64,000 bases of DNA from Halapricum desulfuricans (GTDB taxonomy: Archaea; Halobacteriota; Halobacteria; Halobacteriales; Haloarculaceae). The DNA lies in assembly GCF_017094505.1 (NCBI RefSeq), contig NZ_CP064787.1, positions 1,550,001 to 1,614,000 on the forward strand, read 5' to 3'. A model generated the notes under the pieces. The model was not told the origin of the DNA, searched no databases, and worked only from the letters and a program-made list of their open reading frames with translations. The stretch's first letter is position 1; the number at the start of each line of letters is the position of its first letter. Position numbers and translations under genes: made by a program. Shown here in pieces: positions 1-8,840 of this stretch.

Positions 1-628
1 GCTCGAACCCGTTACTCTGGAGCTGTCGGGCGGCCTCCGCGCAGTCGTCGATGTCCTCGATCGCAATCCCGGTCGCTTCCTCCAGTTCGACCTCGTTGGG
101 CTTGACGTACTCGTAGGTCCCGTCCAGCGCGATCATGTCGTCGCCGTGGATGTCCAGTGCGGTGTCCCACTCGCCGGCACCCGCGAGTCGGTCGATATCC
201 GCGGGTTCCATGCCCGGCGGGAGGCTCCCCCCGATGTTGACGATCGACGGCTCGTACTCCTGAAGGACGTCGACGAGTTCGTCGACGACCGCGCTACCGA
301 CTTCGGGACCGGACTGATTGAGTCGGTACTGGTGGTTCGGCGCGAGAATTGCCGTGTTCATCCGGGTCGGCTCCTCGACCTCACAGAAGTCCGTCGGAAC
401 GTCGAACGACGCGAGGTTCTGCTCGATGAAATACCCGGTGAACCCGCCGATGATACCCGTCGCGAGCGTCTCCTCGCCGAGTGCCGTGACGAACTGCGAG
501 ACGTTGATCCCGTTGCCCCCGGAATCGAACCGCGCCCCGGTCGATCGCTGGACGGCGTCGGCTTCGAGCGGTTCGTCCATCTCGATTGTCTGGTCGACTG
601 CCGGATTCGGTGTTACTGTCAGTATCAT
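1..628 (-). CDS. fruK: 1-phosphofructokinase, PfkB family (3' part beyond window)
   Basis: The minus strand from ATG at 628 encodes MILTVTPNPAVDQTI, the typical start of 1-phosphofructokinases in the ribokinase/PfkB family. The glycine-rich PfkB signature GGNGINVSQFVTALG lies at about residues 37-51. About 209 codons are visible; the family is about 305 residues, so the C-terminal third with the catalytic aspartate lies outside the window. Known role: ATP-dependent conversion of fructose 1-phosphate to fructose 1,6-bisphosphate in the cytoplasm, usually linked to fructose uptake by a PTS. The transport genes are not in view, so the exact sugar phosphate is inferred. It is separated from leuB by 84 bp and runs in the same direction. 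Confidence 0.85.
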   Translation of the reverse strand, partial: MILTVTPNPAVDQTIEMDEPLEADAVQRSTGARFDSGGNGINVSQFVTALGEETLATGIIGGFTGYFIEQNLASFDVPTDFCEVEEPTRMNTAILAPNHQYRLNQSGPEVGSAVVDELVDVLQEYEPSIVNIGGSLPPGMEPADIDRLAGAGEWDTALDIHGDDMIALDGTYEYVKPNEVELEEATGIAIEDIDDCAEAARQLQSNGFE

Positions 629-712
629 GGATAGAGATGTGCTGTCACACTGCGCGAGCTACTAGCCGGTGATGACTCACCGCGGGTTGATAAACGGGTC
701 GATACGCGAGCG

Positions 713-1693
713 CTACAGCTGGTCGATGACGGCCGCGGTGAACTGCTCGGTCGAGGCGTCACCGCCGAGATCCGGCGTGTGCGGTCCCTCGGCCAGCACC
801 GTCTCGACGGCGTCGGTCACGCGGGCCGCCTCGTCGTCGTAATTCAGGTGATCGAGCATCATCGCGGCCGAGAGGATCATCGCCGAGGGGTTGGCGACCC
901 CCTGGCCCGCGATGTCGGGTGCCGAGCCGTGGACCGGCTCGAACAGCGCGTTGTCGTCGCCGACGTTCGCGCTGGGCAACAGCCCCAGCCCGCCGACGAG
1001 CCCCGCAGCCAGATCCGAGAGCACGTCGCCAGCGAGGTTCGGCGTGATGATCACGTCGTAGTCCTCGGGATACATCACGAGTTTCATCGCCAGCGCGTCC
1101 ATCAGTTCGGTGTCGTAGTCGGCGCCGCGCTCCTCGGCGACCGCCTCGGCAGCCTCGAGAAACAGGCCGTCGGTCTCCTGCATCACGTTCGCCTTGTGCG
1201 CGATCGTCACGTTGTCATAGCCGTGTTCCTCGGCGTATTCGAAGCCGTACTCGGCGATCTTCCGGGAGGCCTCACGCGTGACGACGCGGGTCAGCGTGGC
1301 GACGTCGTCGGTGAGCCGGCTCTCGATCTGGGCGTACACCCCCTGGGTGTTCTCGCGGATGAAGACGAGATCGGTCTCGGGCTTGACCGCTTCCAGCCCG
1401 GGGTAGGCTTTCGCCGGCCGGACGTTGGCATAGGAGCCGACGACTTCTCTGAGCGGGAGGATGATGTCGGCCGCGCGCTCGCCGGCCGCCCCGAACAGCG
1501 TCGCGTCGGACTCCCGTGCGAGCTCGATCGTCGCTTCGGGCAGCGGCTCGCCGGTCTCCTCGGCGACGTGGTCGCCGGCTTCGCCCTTGCGGAACTCGAA
1601 GTCGACCTCGAGGGCGTCCAGCACGTCGATCGCCGCGGGCGTCACTTCCTGACCGATCCCGTCGCCGGGTATCACCGCGATCTGATGACTCAT
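713..1693 (-). CDS. leuB: 3-isopropylmalate dehydrogenase
   Basis: A 326-residue member of the isocitrate/isopropylmalate dehydrogenase family. It oxidises and decarboxylates 3-isopropylmalate with NAD in leucine synthesis. Visible landmarks are the N-terminal [13 protein letters not shown], the substrate-binding [19 protein letters not shown], the metal-binding aspartates in [20 protein letters not shown], and [14 protein letters not shown] near the C-terminus. The ATG at 1693 is chosen because family homology starts exactly there. The reading frame stays open further upstream only because it runs through duplicated nuoI 3' sequence. Upstream lies the tandem repeat region rather than other leu genes, so it may be transcribed alone here. 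Confidence 0.93.
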   Translation of the reverse strand: MSHQIAVIPGDGIGQEVTPAAIDVLDALEVDFEFRKGEAGDHVAEETGEPLPEATIELARESDATLFGAAGERAADIILPLREVVGSYANVRPAKAYPGLEAVKPETDLVFIRENTQGVYAQIESRLTDDVATLTRVVTREASRKIAEYGFEYAEEHGYDNVTIAHKANVMQETDGLFLEAAEAVAEERGADYDTELMDALAMKLVMYPEDYDVIITPNLAGDVLSDLAAGLVGGLGLLPSANVGDDNALFEPVHGSAPDIAGQGVANPSAMILSAAMMLDHLNYDDEAARVTDAVETVLAEGPHTPDLGGDASTEQFTAAVIDQL

Positions 1694-1795
1694 ACCTCGT
1701 GTTCGCGCGGGCGACAGAAAAGAGGATGTCGATCCACCTTTTTCTTCGTCGGGTGGCTCACTTCGCTCGCCACCGCTCCTCGAAAAAGCTGGACC

Positions 1796-1822
1796 AAAAA
1801 TCTCGACCTCACTTCGGTCGAG
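1796..1822 (-). terminator. Intrinsic terminator, duplicated copy
   Basis: Minus-strand stem CTCGACC, loop GAAGTGA, stem GGTCGAG, followed by ATTTTT. It is the relic copy of the terminator at 1992-2018 and lies 102 bp upstream of the leuB start. Confidence 0.7.
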
Positions 1823-1991
1823 GGCAAACAACTGACTTTCGCCGCTACTGATAGTCGACTTCGCCTTCGCCCTCGCCGATCCAGGCACTGCGGTCCGGTT
1901 CCCGAGCAGCAAGCGGGTCAACATCAACCACCTTTTTCCGCGTCGGGGTCGCTCCCGGTGGTCGCGACCCGCTCGCGCAAAAAGCTGGACC

Positions 1992-2018
1992 AAAAATCTC
2001 GACCTCACTTCGGTCGAG
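1992..2018 (-). terminator. Intrinsic terminator of the nuo operon
   Basis: Minus-strand stem CTCGACC, loop GAAGTGA, stem GGTCGAG and ATTTTT, starting 23 nt after the nuoI stop codon. It implies that transcription of nuoA-I ends here, with no nuoJ-N genes following. Confidence 0.75.
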
Positions 2019-2040
2019 GGCAAACAACTGACTTTCGCCG

Positions 2041-2502
2041 CTATTGATAGTCGACTTCGCCTTCGCCCTCGCCGATCCAGGCACCGCGGTCCGGTTCCCG
2101 AGCAGCAAGCGGGTCGATGTCCTTGTACCACGGGACGTTCTTGAGCTGTTCCTTGTTGTAGGCGAGTTCGTCTTTCGTGTCGGCGGTGAACTCGAAGTTC
2201 TGGGTCAACAGGATCGCGTCGACGGGACAGACTTCCTCACAGAGCCGACAGTAGATACACTGGCCGATGTGGAGGTTGTACTGCTCGCCGTTGCGCTGGT
2301 CGTCCTGCACGATCTGGATCGTGTCGTTCGGACAGACGCTCTCACACTGGCGACACCAGATACACCGCTCCTGGCTGAACTTGTGGACCCCACGGAACCG
2401 AGGGCTCACTTCGGGTGTGTCTTCGGGATACTCGACGGTGAACGTCTTGCCGTCGAGTGCGTGTTTCATCGTCGTTGCCATCGATTTGAGCAGGCCGATC
2501 AT
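2041..2502 (-). CDS. nuoI: NADH dehydrogenase-like complex I subunit I (two 4Fe-4S clusters)
   Basis: A 153-residue ferredoxin-like subunit of the haloarchaeal complex I. It carries two 4Fe-4S motifs, [12 protein letters not shown] near residue 48 and [12 protein letters not shown] near residue 83, which pass electrons toward the quinone site at the membrane arm. It follows nuoH by 28 bp on the same strand and is the last gene of the cluster here. Its C-terminal tail (from about LAAREPDRG to the stop) is duplicated downstream. In most haloarchaea I know of, nuoJ, K, L, M and N follow directly, so the cluster looks interrupted after this gene. Confidence 0.95.
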   Translation of the reverse strand: MIGLLKSMATTMKHALDGKTFTVEYPEDTPEVSPRFRGVHKFSQERCIWCRQCESVCPNDTIQIVQDDQRNGEQYNLHIGQCIYCRLCEEVCPVDAILLTQNFEFTADTKDELAYNKEQLKNVPWYKDIDPLAAREPDRGAWIGEGEGEVDYQ

Positions 2503-2530
2503 TTGTAATCACCGTGGGTTAGCCGCGCCG

Positions 2531-3589
2531 TCATACGCCGACCACCCCGACGATGACGGCCGTCAGGATCAGGTTGAGGAAGCTCAACACGAGCAGTCCT
2601 TTCCAGCCGATCTCGATGAGCTGGTCGATACGCACGCGCGGGAGCGCCGAGCGCGCCCACTGCGTGAACAGGAACACGGCCCAGATCTTGACCGTGAACC
2701 AGACGATCCCCGGGAGGACCGGACCGGCCGGACCGCCGAGGAACAGCGTGGCGATGAGCGCACCGCCGAGGAAGATGTGGATGAACTCCCCCAGATAAAA
2801 GAGGACGAAGTAGACGCTCGAGTACTCGGTCTGGTAGCCGGCGACGATCTCCGTCGGGGCTTCCGGGATGTCGAAGGGGTTTCGCCCGACCTCCGCGAGG
2901 TTCGCGACGACGAACAGCGCGAACGCGAAGGGGTTGAGAATCGCGAACCACGCCGGGATCGCGACCGGGCCGAGCTGGAGCAGCGTCTGCTGCTGGGCGG
3001 CGACGATCTCGCTCATCTGGAGCGAACCGGTGAAGAGGACGACCGACGCGCCGGTCAGCACCAGCGGGATCTCGTAGGCGAGGTTCTGTGCGACCGCGCG
3101 CAGCCCGCCCAGAAACGAGTACTTGTTGTTCGAGGAGTAGCCGGCCATCACCAGCCCCAGCGAGGCGATCGAGGCCACGGCGAAGACGTAAGCGAGTCCG
3201 ACTTCCGGGTCAGCGACCTGAATGCCGTTGCCCATCGGGATGACGGCGAAGCCGAGCAGCGCCGACCCGGCGAGCACGAGCGGCGCGAGGTCGTACGCCG
3301 GCCGATCAGCGCCTTCGGGGACGATCAGCTCCTTGCTGAGCAGGCGAACCGAGTCGACGATGATCGTTCCCAGGCCCCACGGACCGACCCGGTTGACCGA
3401 GATCCGGTCGGTGAACGACGCCGTGATCTTCCGCTTTGCCCACGGCCCGGCCACGGCCGTGTTCAACAGCACGAATGTCCCGACGAGCGCCGAGGCGAGC
3501 AATCCGGCGAGAAACTCCCCGGCGACGCCGAACCCCCCGAGGCCGAGCAGTTCCGAGAACGTCTCGGGCAGGGGTGCCGACTCGACCAT
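2531..3589 (-). CDS. nuoH: Complex I membrane subunit H
   Basis: A 352-residue integral membrane protein with about eight hydrophobic segments, matching NuoH/ND1, which forms the quinone-binding chamber and links the hydrophilic arm to the membrane arm. The conserved stretches NRVGPWGLGTIIVDSVRLL, AYEIPLVL and NPFDIPEAPTEIVAGYQTEY are present. The stop codon of nuoCD (TGA) overlaps this ATG at 3589, which indicates translational coupling inside the nuo operon. Confidence 0.95.
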   Translation of the reverse strand: MVESAPLPETFSELLGLGGFGVAGEFLAGLLASALVGTFVLLNTAVAGPWAKRKITASFTDRISVNRVGPWGLGTIIVDSVRLLSKELIVPEGADRPAYDLAPLVLAGSALLGFAVIPMGNGIQVADPEVGLAYVFAVASIASLGLVMAGYSSNNKYSFLGGLRAVAQNLAYEIPLVLTGASVVLFTGSLQMSEIVAAQQQTLLQLGPVAIPAWFAILNPFAFALFVVANLAEVGRNPFDIPEAPTEIVAGYQTEYSSVYFVLFYLGEFIHIFLGGALIATLFLGGPAGPVLPGIVWFTVKIWAVFLFTQWARSALPRVRIDQLIEIGWKGLLVLSFLNLILTAVIVGVVGV

Positions 3590-5270
3590 CAGCGATCCAC
3601 CTCCCCGAGCACGATGTCGAGACTGCCCAGCGAGGCGACCATGTCAGGGATGTACTCGCCTTCGCTCATCTCGGGCAGCGTCTGGAGGTTCGAGAAACAC
3701 GGCGACCGGATCTTGAAGCGCGCGGGCTTGTCCGTCCCGTCGCTTCGCATGTAGATCCCGAGTTCGCCTTTCGCCCCCTCGACGGCCTCGTAGACTTCCT
3801 TTCCGGCCTCGGGGCGCAGCGTCCGTGGGACGTTGGCCTGGATCTCGCGATCGTCTTCCGGCCAGTCCTCAAGCAGATCGACACACTGGCGGATGATCTT
3901 CGCCGACTCCTCGACCTCCCGCATGCGGACGAGCACGCGCGAGTAGTTGTCACAGCCGTCTTCGGTGACGACATCCCAGTCGAGTTCGTCGTAGTAGCCG
4001 TAGGGGTCGTCCCGGCGCAGGTCGTAATCGACGCCAGACCCGCGGAGGACGGGCCCGGTCGCGCCGTAGTTCTTCGCGACTTCCGGCGGGAGGACGCCGG
4101 TGTCGATACACCGCAACTGGAAGATCTCGTTTTCCGTGATGAGGTTGTGGTACTCCTCGATGTACTCCGGAAGTCCGTCGAGGAACTCGCGAGTCTTCTC
4201 GAAGAACTCCTCGCGCGGTTCGGGGATGTCCCAGGCGACCCCGCCCAGCCGGAAGTAGTTGAACATCAGTCGCTGGCCGGTCAGGTCCTCGAGGATGTTC
4301 TGGACGGCCTCCCGATCCCGGACCGCGTACATGAAGATCGCGTTGAAGTCGCCGTAGACGTCCAGCCCGAAGGTCCCCAGCGCGAGCATGTGCGCGGCGA
4401 TGCGGGTCAGTTCGGCGCTCATCGTCCGCAGGACCTGCGCGTACTCGGGCACCTCGATGTCGGCCATCGACTCGGCCGCGCGGGCGTAGGCCCACTCGTT
4501 GAGGATCCCGCCCGGCGTGTAGTCCCACCGGTCGGGATAGGGCATGATCTGGTGGCGGTAGGTAGACTGCTCGCACATCTGCTCTTCGTTGCGGTGCAGA
4601 TAGCCGATGTCCGGGTCGAGGTCGACGATCTGCTCGCCGTCGAGGACGGTCTTGACGTGGAGGACGCCGTGGGTCGCGGGGTGGTGTGGACCGATGTTGA
4701 CGAACATCGTGTCCGAGTCCTCGCCCGCGCTGTGGTCCTCCGCCAGCGGATTGACGTGCTCGCGCAGCGTGACGACCTGTGGCTGGTTCTGGTTGTAATC
4801 TTTCCCCATCGGATGGCCCTGCCAGGTCTCCGGCAGCAGGATTCGACGCAGGTCAGGATGGTCGTCGTACTCGATGCCGACGAGGTCGTAGGCCTCCCGC
4901 TCGTGCCAGTCGGCCGTCCGGAAGACCGGTTCGGCGCTTTCGGAGACCGGTTCGTCCTTGTTGGTCGGCACGACGACGCTCAGCTGCTGGGTCGGGTCGT
5001 CGAACTTCTTGAGGTGGTAGATCGACTCGTAGCGGTCCTCGTACTCCTGGGCCGTGACGGCCGAACAGTGATCGAACCCGGCCTCCTCTTTCAGCGCGGA
5101 GAGGGTGTCTTGAACCGCGTCGGGCCGGATCACCAGCCCCTCGGCGTTGACGTGACTCTCCCGATCGATGACGTGCTCGGAAACGAGATCTTCGAGCGCG
5201 TCGTAGTCGAGGCCGCCTTCGGTGACACCGACATCGTCTGCCGTAGCGGGCCGTTCAGGCTCTTCCAAAC

Positions 5271-5274
<4 letters not shown>
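3589..5274 (-). CDS. nuoCD: Complex I fused subunit C/D
   Basis: A 561-residue fusion. The first 170 or so residues are NuoC-like (EREAYDLVGIEYDDHPDLRR near residues 126-145). The rest is the 49-kDa NuoD subunit, with NIGPHHPATHGVLH near residue 192 and the quinone-site motif RHQIMPYPDRWDY. The fused form is normal in haloarchaea. The haloarchaeal complex lacks the NADH-binding NuoE, F and G subunits, none of which is seen here, so the electron donor is not defined by sequence. It overlaps nuoB (ATGA at 5271-5274) and nuoH. Confidence 0.95.
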
Positions 5275-5969
<695 letters not shown>

Positions 5970-5971
5970 GG

Positions 5972-6379
5972 TTACCGTTCGACCTTCTGACGCTGTGCCC
6001 GCGGGCTGCGCACCCACCGGACTGCGCCGTTGCGCCACGCCCACGCGAGACCGACGACGAGGACCCCGACGAACACGAGCATCGGGACGAGCGCTCGCGT
6101 CATCCCGACGGCCTCGACGGCGTCGTTGTAGATGACAGTCCATGGAAAGATCAGGACCGTCTCGATGTCGAAGACCACGAACAGCAGCGCAACCATGTAG
6201 TACTGGATGTTAAACCGGATGCGCGTGCCGCCCGTCGGGACCTCCCCGCTCTCGTAGGTGGCGCGTTTACTCAGTTCTGGGACGCGCGGGCGAAGCAGCG
6301 CCGAGACGACGATCATCGCTACCGGGATGAGAATCGCCACGACCGCCAGCGCGCCGATCGCGATCCACGGATTGCTCAT
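5972..6379 (-). CDS. nuoA: Complex I membrane subunit A
   Basis: A 135-residue membrane protein with three hydrophobic segments (near residues 7-29, 62-82 and 95-113) and the NuoA signature YESGEVPTGG followed by FVVFDIETVLIFPW. It is the first gene of the nuo operon. A TATA-like TTATAT on the minus strand at 6412-6417 sits about 35 nt upstream of the ATG, which fits a short-leader transcript. Confidence 0.94.
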   Translation of the reverse strand: MSNPWIAIGALAVVAILIPVAMIVVSALLRPRVPELSKRATYESGEVPTGGTRIRFNIQYYMVALLFVVFDIETVLIFPWTVIYNDAVEAVGMTRALVPMLVFVGVLVVGLAWAWRNGAVRWVRSPRAQRQKVER

Positions 6380-6388
6380 AAGACTCCT

Positions 6389-6417
6389 GACCGCCGCTTG
6401 GAGGCGGTCGCATATAA
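6389..6417 (-). promoter_or_regulatory. nuoA promoter with inverted repeat
   Basis: TATA-like TTATAT at 6412-6417 is followed by a perfect 7-bp inverted repeat (GACCGCC / GGCGGTC, arms 6389-6395 and 6403-6409) lying between the TATA box and the expected transcription start. The position suits an operator, which is an inference. Confidence 0.5.
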
Positions 6418-6426
6418 GGATTCAGT

Positions 6427-6444
6427 GTTGCCGTTTTCGGCAAC
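6427..6444 (-). terminator. Hairpin between purE and nuoA
   Basis: Perfect 7-bp inverted repeat GTTGCCG / CGGCAAC with a four-base loop, about 110 bp after the purE stop and just upstream of the nuoA TATA box. It is probably a terminator or insulator; there is no long T tract. Confidence 0.4.
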
Positions 6445-6552
6445 GCTGACCGGGCCTCGATTCGCTCGCGGATCGCTTCGCTCCCGCTCGCGACGCTGCG
6501 GGGACCGCTCGTCGAAAAACGCGGGCGAAAACGCCGCTCGCTTTGCTCGCGG

Positions 6553-7206
6553 TCACTCCTCCCAGTATTTGTCCTTGAAGCCGGGCGTCCCGAGTTCGTG
6601 AAGGTCTCGGGAGACCTCGCCGACATCCTGCTGGAGGTCGCGGTGATAGTCGACGAGTCGCTCGCGGAGTTCGGGATACTGTCGCGAGAGGATCTGAGCG
6701 GCGGTCAGCGCGGCGTTGAACGACTTGCCCGCGTCGACGGCGGTGATCGGCGCGCCCTGTGGCATCCCGATGACGCTGTCGACGGACTTCTCCTGAACGG
6801 GGACGCCGATCACGGGTAACGGATAAGCGATCGAGGCAGTCATGTTCGGCAGGTCGGCCGACTTGCCGCCCGCGCCCGCGATGATCACGTCCAGTCCGCG
6901 GTCCTCGGCGGTCTCGGCGTAGGCGTACATTAGTTCGGGGGTGCGATGGGCCGAGACGACAAGCGTCTCGAAGGTAAAGCGCGCCTCGGGGGCGTCCGTG
7001 TAGTCGGTCTGCTCCTCGAAGCCGAGTTCCTCAGCGAGGGCGGCGTACGCACCGGGTCGTTTGCCCTTGCCGCCGGCCATCGTCGGCAGGTCCGAATCGC
7101 TGCCCATCACGATGCCCACGTCGGGCGTCTCCTCGTTCGGCCGGTCCCTCTCGGCTTGCTCGTGTAGCTGGTCGATCAGCGACTGGACGCGCTCGGGAGT
7201 CGTCAT
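6553..7206 (-). CDS. purE: N5-carboxyaminoimidazole ribonucleotide mutase
   Basis: A 217-residue PurE protein. It moves the carboxyl group of N5-CAIR to give CAIR in purine synthesis. The family hallmarks are VGIVMGSDSDLPTM, VVSAHRTPELMYAYAE, IIAGAGGKSADLPNMTAS, PVIGVPVQ and MPQGAPITAVD. The insertion AGGKGKRPGAYAALAEELGF after the first motif and a C-terminal tail make it longer than the roughly 160-residue bacterial enzymes. The ATG at 7206 is chosen over an upstream in-frame start because an ATTATTA box lies about 28 bp upstream, as expected for a leaderless mRNA. The partner purK is not in the window. Confidence 0.93.
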   Translation of the reverse strand: MTTPERVQSLIDQLHEQAERDRPNEETPDVGIVMGSDSDLPTMAGGKGKRPGAYAALAEELGFEEQTDYTDAPEARFTFETLVVSAHRTPELMYAYAETAEDRGLDVIIAGAGGKSADLPNMTASIAYPLPVIGVPVQEKSVDSVIGMPQGAPITAVDAGKSFNAALTAAQILSRQYPELRERLVDYHRDLQQDVGEVSRDLHELGTPGFKDKYWEE

Positions 7207-7361
7207 GTGAGAGAGTCGATGCAGCCCCGATCCTAATAATGCCGGGATCGAATCAGTGCACGAGCGGCGACACACCAGTGTTCCTCAATAACGTTCACCG
7301 TCAGCGGTACCGAACCAATTGGGGACCATATTGATGTTCGAATGATACGAATGGGGGATAG

Positions 7362-8783
7362 ATGAGACCCGACGACTCAACGGATCACGTCGCCGCAAGC
7401 TCTGATGAGCTTCTCAGTGCGTTGCCATCGTCGTTCGTCGAGGTCGGATGTCTCGTCGACCAGACAGGTACCGTCGTCGAACTGCTGTGTGAACCTGCCG
7501 ACGAATCGCCCGTCATCGAGCGGGCCGCCCCAGCCGATACCGGCGAGGAAGTGAGCTTTCCCCCGGGGATCAGGACTCAACTGGTCGAACGGTTCGACAG
7601 AGCAGCCGAGACCGGTTCGACACAGACTTTCGAAACGGCGATCGAGTCCGACGGCGAACAGCGATGGTATCAGGTCACCGTTACGCCAGTGACTGGCGAA
7701 GACGGAGACGCCGTGACAGCCGTCAGAGACGTGACCGAGACGCGACGGGAGCAACGATCGACCCGGAGGCAGGCCGAGGAGCTGTGGCAGGCGATCAACG
7801 CGACGGACGACCTCGTGTACGTCTACGGGCCGGACGGGACGATGCGGCGGTGGAACGACGCCGTCGAACAGGTGACCGGATACAGTCCGGAGGAACTTTC
7901 CGGAATCGAACCTACCGCGTTCTTCCCCGATAGCGAGTCAGAGCGTGTTCTGCGGGCGTTCGAGGACGTGTTCGAGACAGGTCACAATCGGATCGATATC
8001 GCGCTCGAAACCAAGGACGGCCGTCGGATCCCCTACCAATTCGCTGCGAGCCGCTCGGAGACGGCCGACGGCGAGCCGATTCTCACTGGAATCGGACGGG
8101 ACGTGACTGATAGGATCGAGCGCGAGCAACAGATCGCAGTCCTGAGTCGAGTGCTCAGACACAACGTCCGAAACGAGATGACAGTCGTTGCCGGCGGCGC
8201 AGAACACCTCCGGAAGTACGTCCCAGACGAGGGGACGGACAAGATCGACCGGATCGAACGGGCCGCAAAAGATCTGCAGGACCTCTCGGAAAATGCGCTT
8301 GACATCACGAAATTGCTTCTGGAGGCCCCGCCGAAACAGCCGGTTTCCCTCGGCTCGAACATCGAAGCAATAGCGGAACGAATCGATACCGACTACCCAG
8401 GGTCGACCATCGAGACGGACGTCGAAGCGGGGCTCGTCGTCGAGGCTGTGCCCCAGATCAGCCGCGCCGTGGCGGAACTGGTCGAGAACGCCTGCGAACA
8501 CAACGACGACCCGAGCGTGACGGTCTTGACCGAGCGCGGCGCGGAACAGGTCCGGATCACCATCACCGACGACGGCACCGGCCTCCCGGCCAACGAGAAG
8601 AACGTTGTGATCCAGTCCGAGCCCACGTCTCCGGTGTTTCACGGAATCGGGATGGGATTGTGGCTGGTTCGCTGGCTCGTCCGTCTGTCCGACGGCTCGA
8701 TTAGCTACCGGGAATCGGAGCACGGCGGGGCACGTTTCGATCTCTACCTGAGCCCTGCGAGGGGTGGTTCGACCACACCGTAA
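7362..8783 (+). CDS. PAS-domain sensor histidine kinase
   Basis: A 473-residue soluble kinase with no transmembrane segment. It has an N-terminal PAS-like region (about 20-125), a second PAS domain (about 140-255, with NATDDLVYVYGPDGTMRRWN), a phospho-acceptor box VLRHNVRNEM with the histidine at about 267, and a HATPase domain with N box ELVENACEHN (about 373-382), DDGTGLP (about 403) and GIGMGLWL. It is an orphan: no receiver gene lies next to it, and it stands alone between purE and the RND gene. The signal and the target are unknown. The layout is common for haloarchaeal cytoplasmic kinases. Confidence 0.9.
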   Translation: MRPDDSTDHVAASSDELLSALPSSFVEVGCLVDQTGTVVELLCEPADESPVIERAAPADTGEEVSFPPGIRTQLVERFDRAAETGSTQTFETAIESDGEQRWYQVTVTPVTGEDGDAVTAVRDVTETRREQRSTRRQAEELWQAINATDDLVYVYGPDGTMRRWNDAVEQVTGYSPEELSGIEPTAFFPDSESERVLRAFEDVFETGHNRIDIALETKDGRRIPYQFAASRSETADGEPILTGIGRDVTDRIEREQQIAVLSRVLRHNVRNEMTVVAGGAEHLRKYVPDEGTDKIDRIERAAKDLQDLSENALDITKLLLEAPPKQPVSLGSNIEAIAERIDTDYPGSTIETDVEAGLVVEAVPQISRAVAELVENACEHNDDPSVTVLTERGAEQVRITITDDGTGLPANEKNVVIQSEPTSPVFHGIGMGLWLVRWLVRLSDGSISYRESEHGGARFDLYLSPARGGSTTP

Positions 8784-8840
8784 GTCGATTTCGCCGTGGC
8801 CAGTATCTCGTATGCCGAGTGCTCGCTGACAGTATCGCTA

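Larger units (their letters stand above)
1783..2115. repeat. Tandem duplication of the nuoI 3' end and its terminator
   Basis: Two copies of 137 bp occur at 1783-1919 and 1979-2115, offset by 196 bp, and differ at only two positions that I can see. The right copy carries the last 25 codons of nuoI with its stop and terminator hairpin. The left copy is a non-coding relic. The filler between them (CCACCTTTTT followed by a CGTCGGG-like tract at 1735 and again at 1926) is also similar, so the original unit was about 192-196 bp. Together with flanking sequence this fills the gap 1694-2040 between leuB and nuoI. No other gene is visible there. Confidence 0.9.

Noticed and set aside
1783-2115. Insertion sequence between leuB and nuoI
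   Set aside because: The repeats are direct, contain the nuoI end and terminator, and there is no transposase or terminal inverted repeat.
1694-2131. N-terminal extension of leuB to 2131
   Set aside because: The extra 146 codons are duplicated nuoI tail and terminator sequence; family homology begins at the ATG at 1693.
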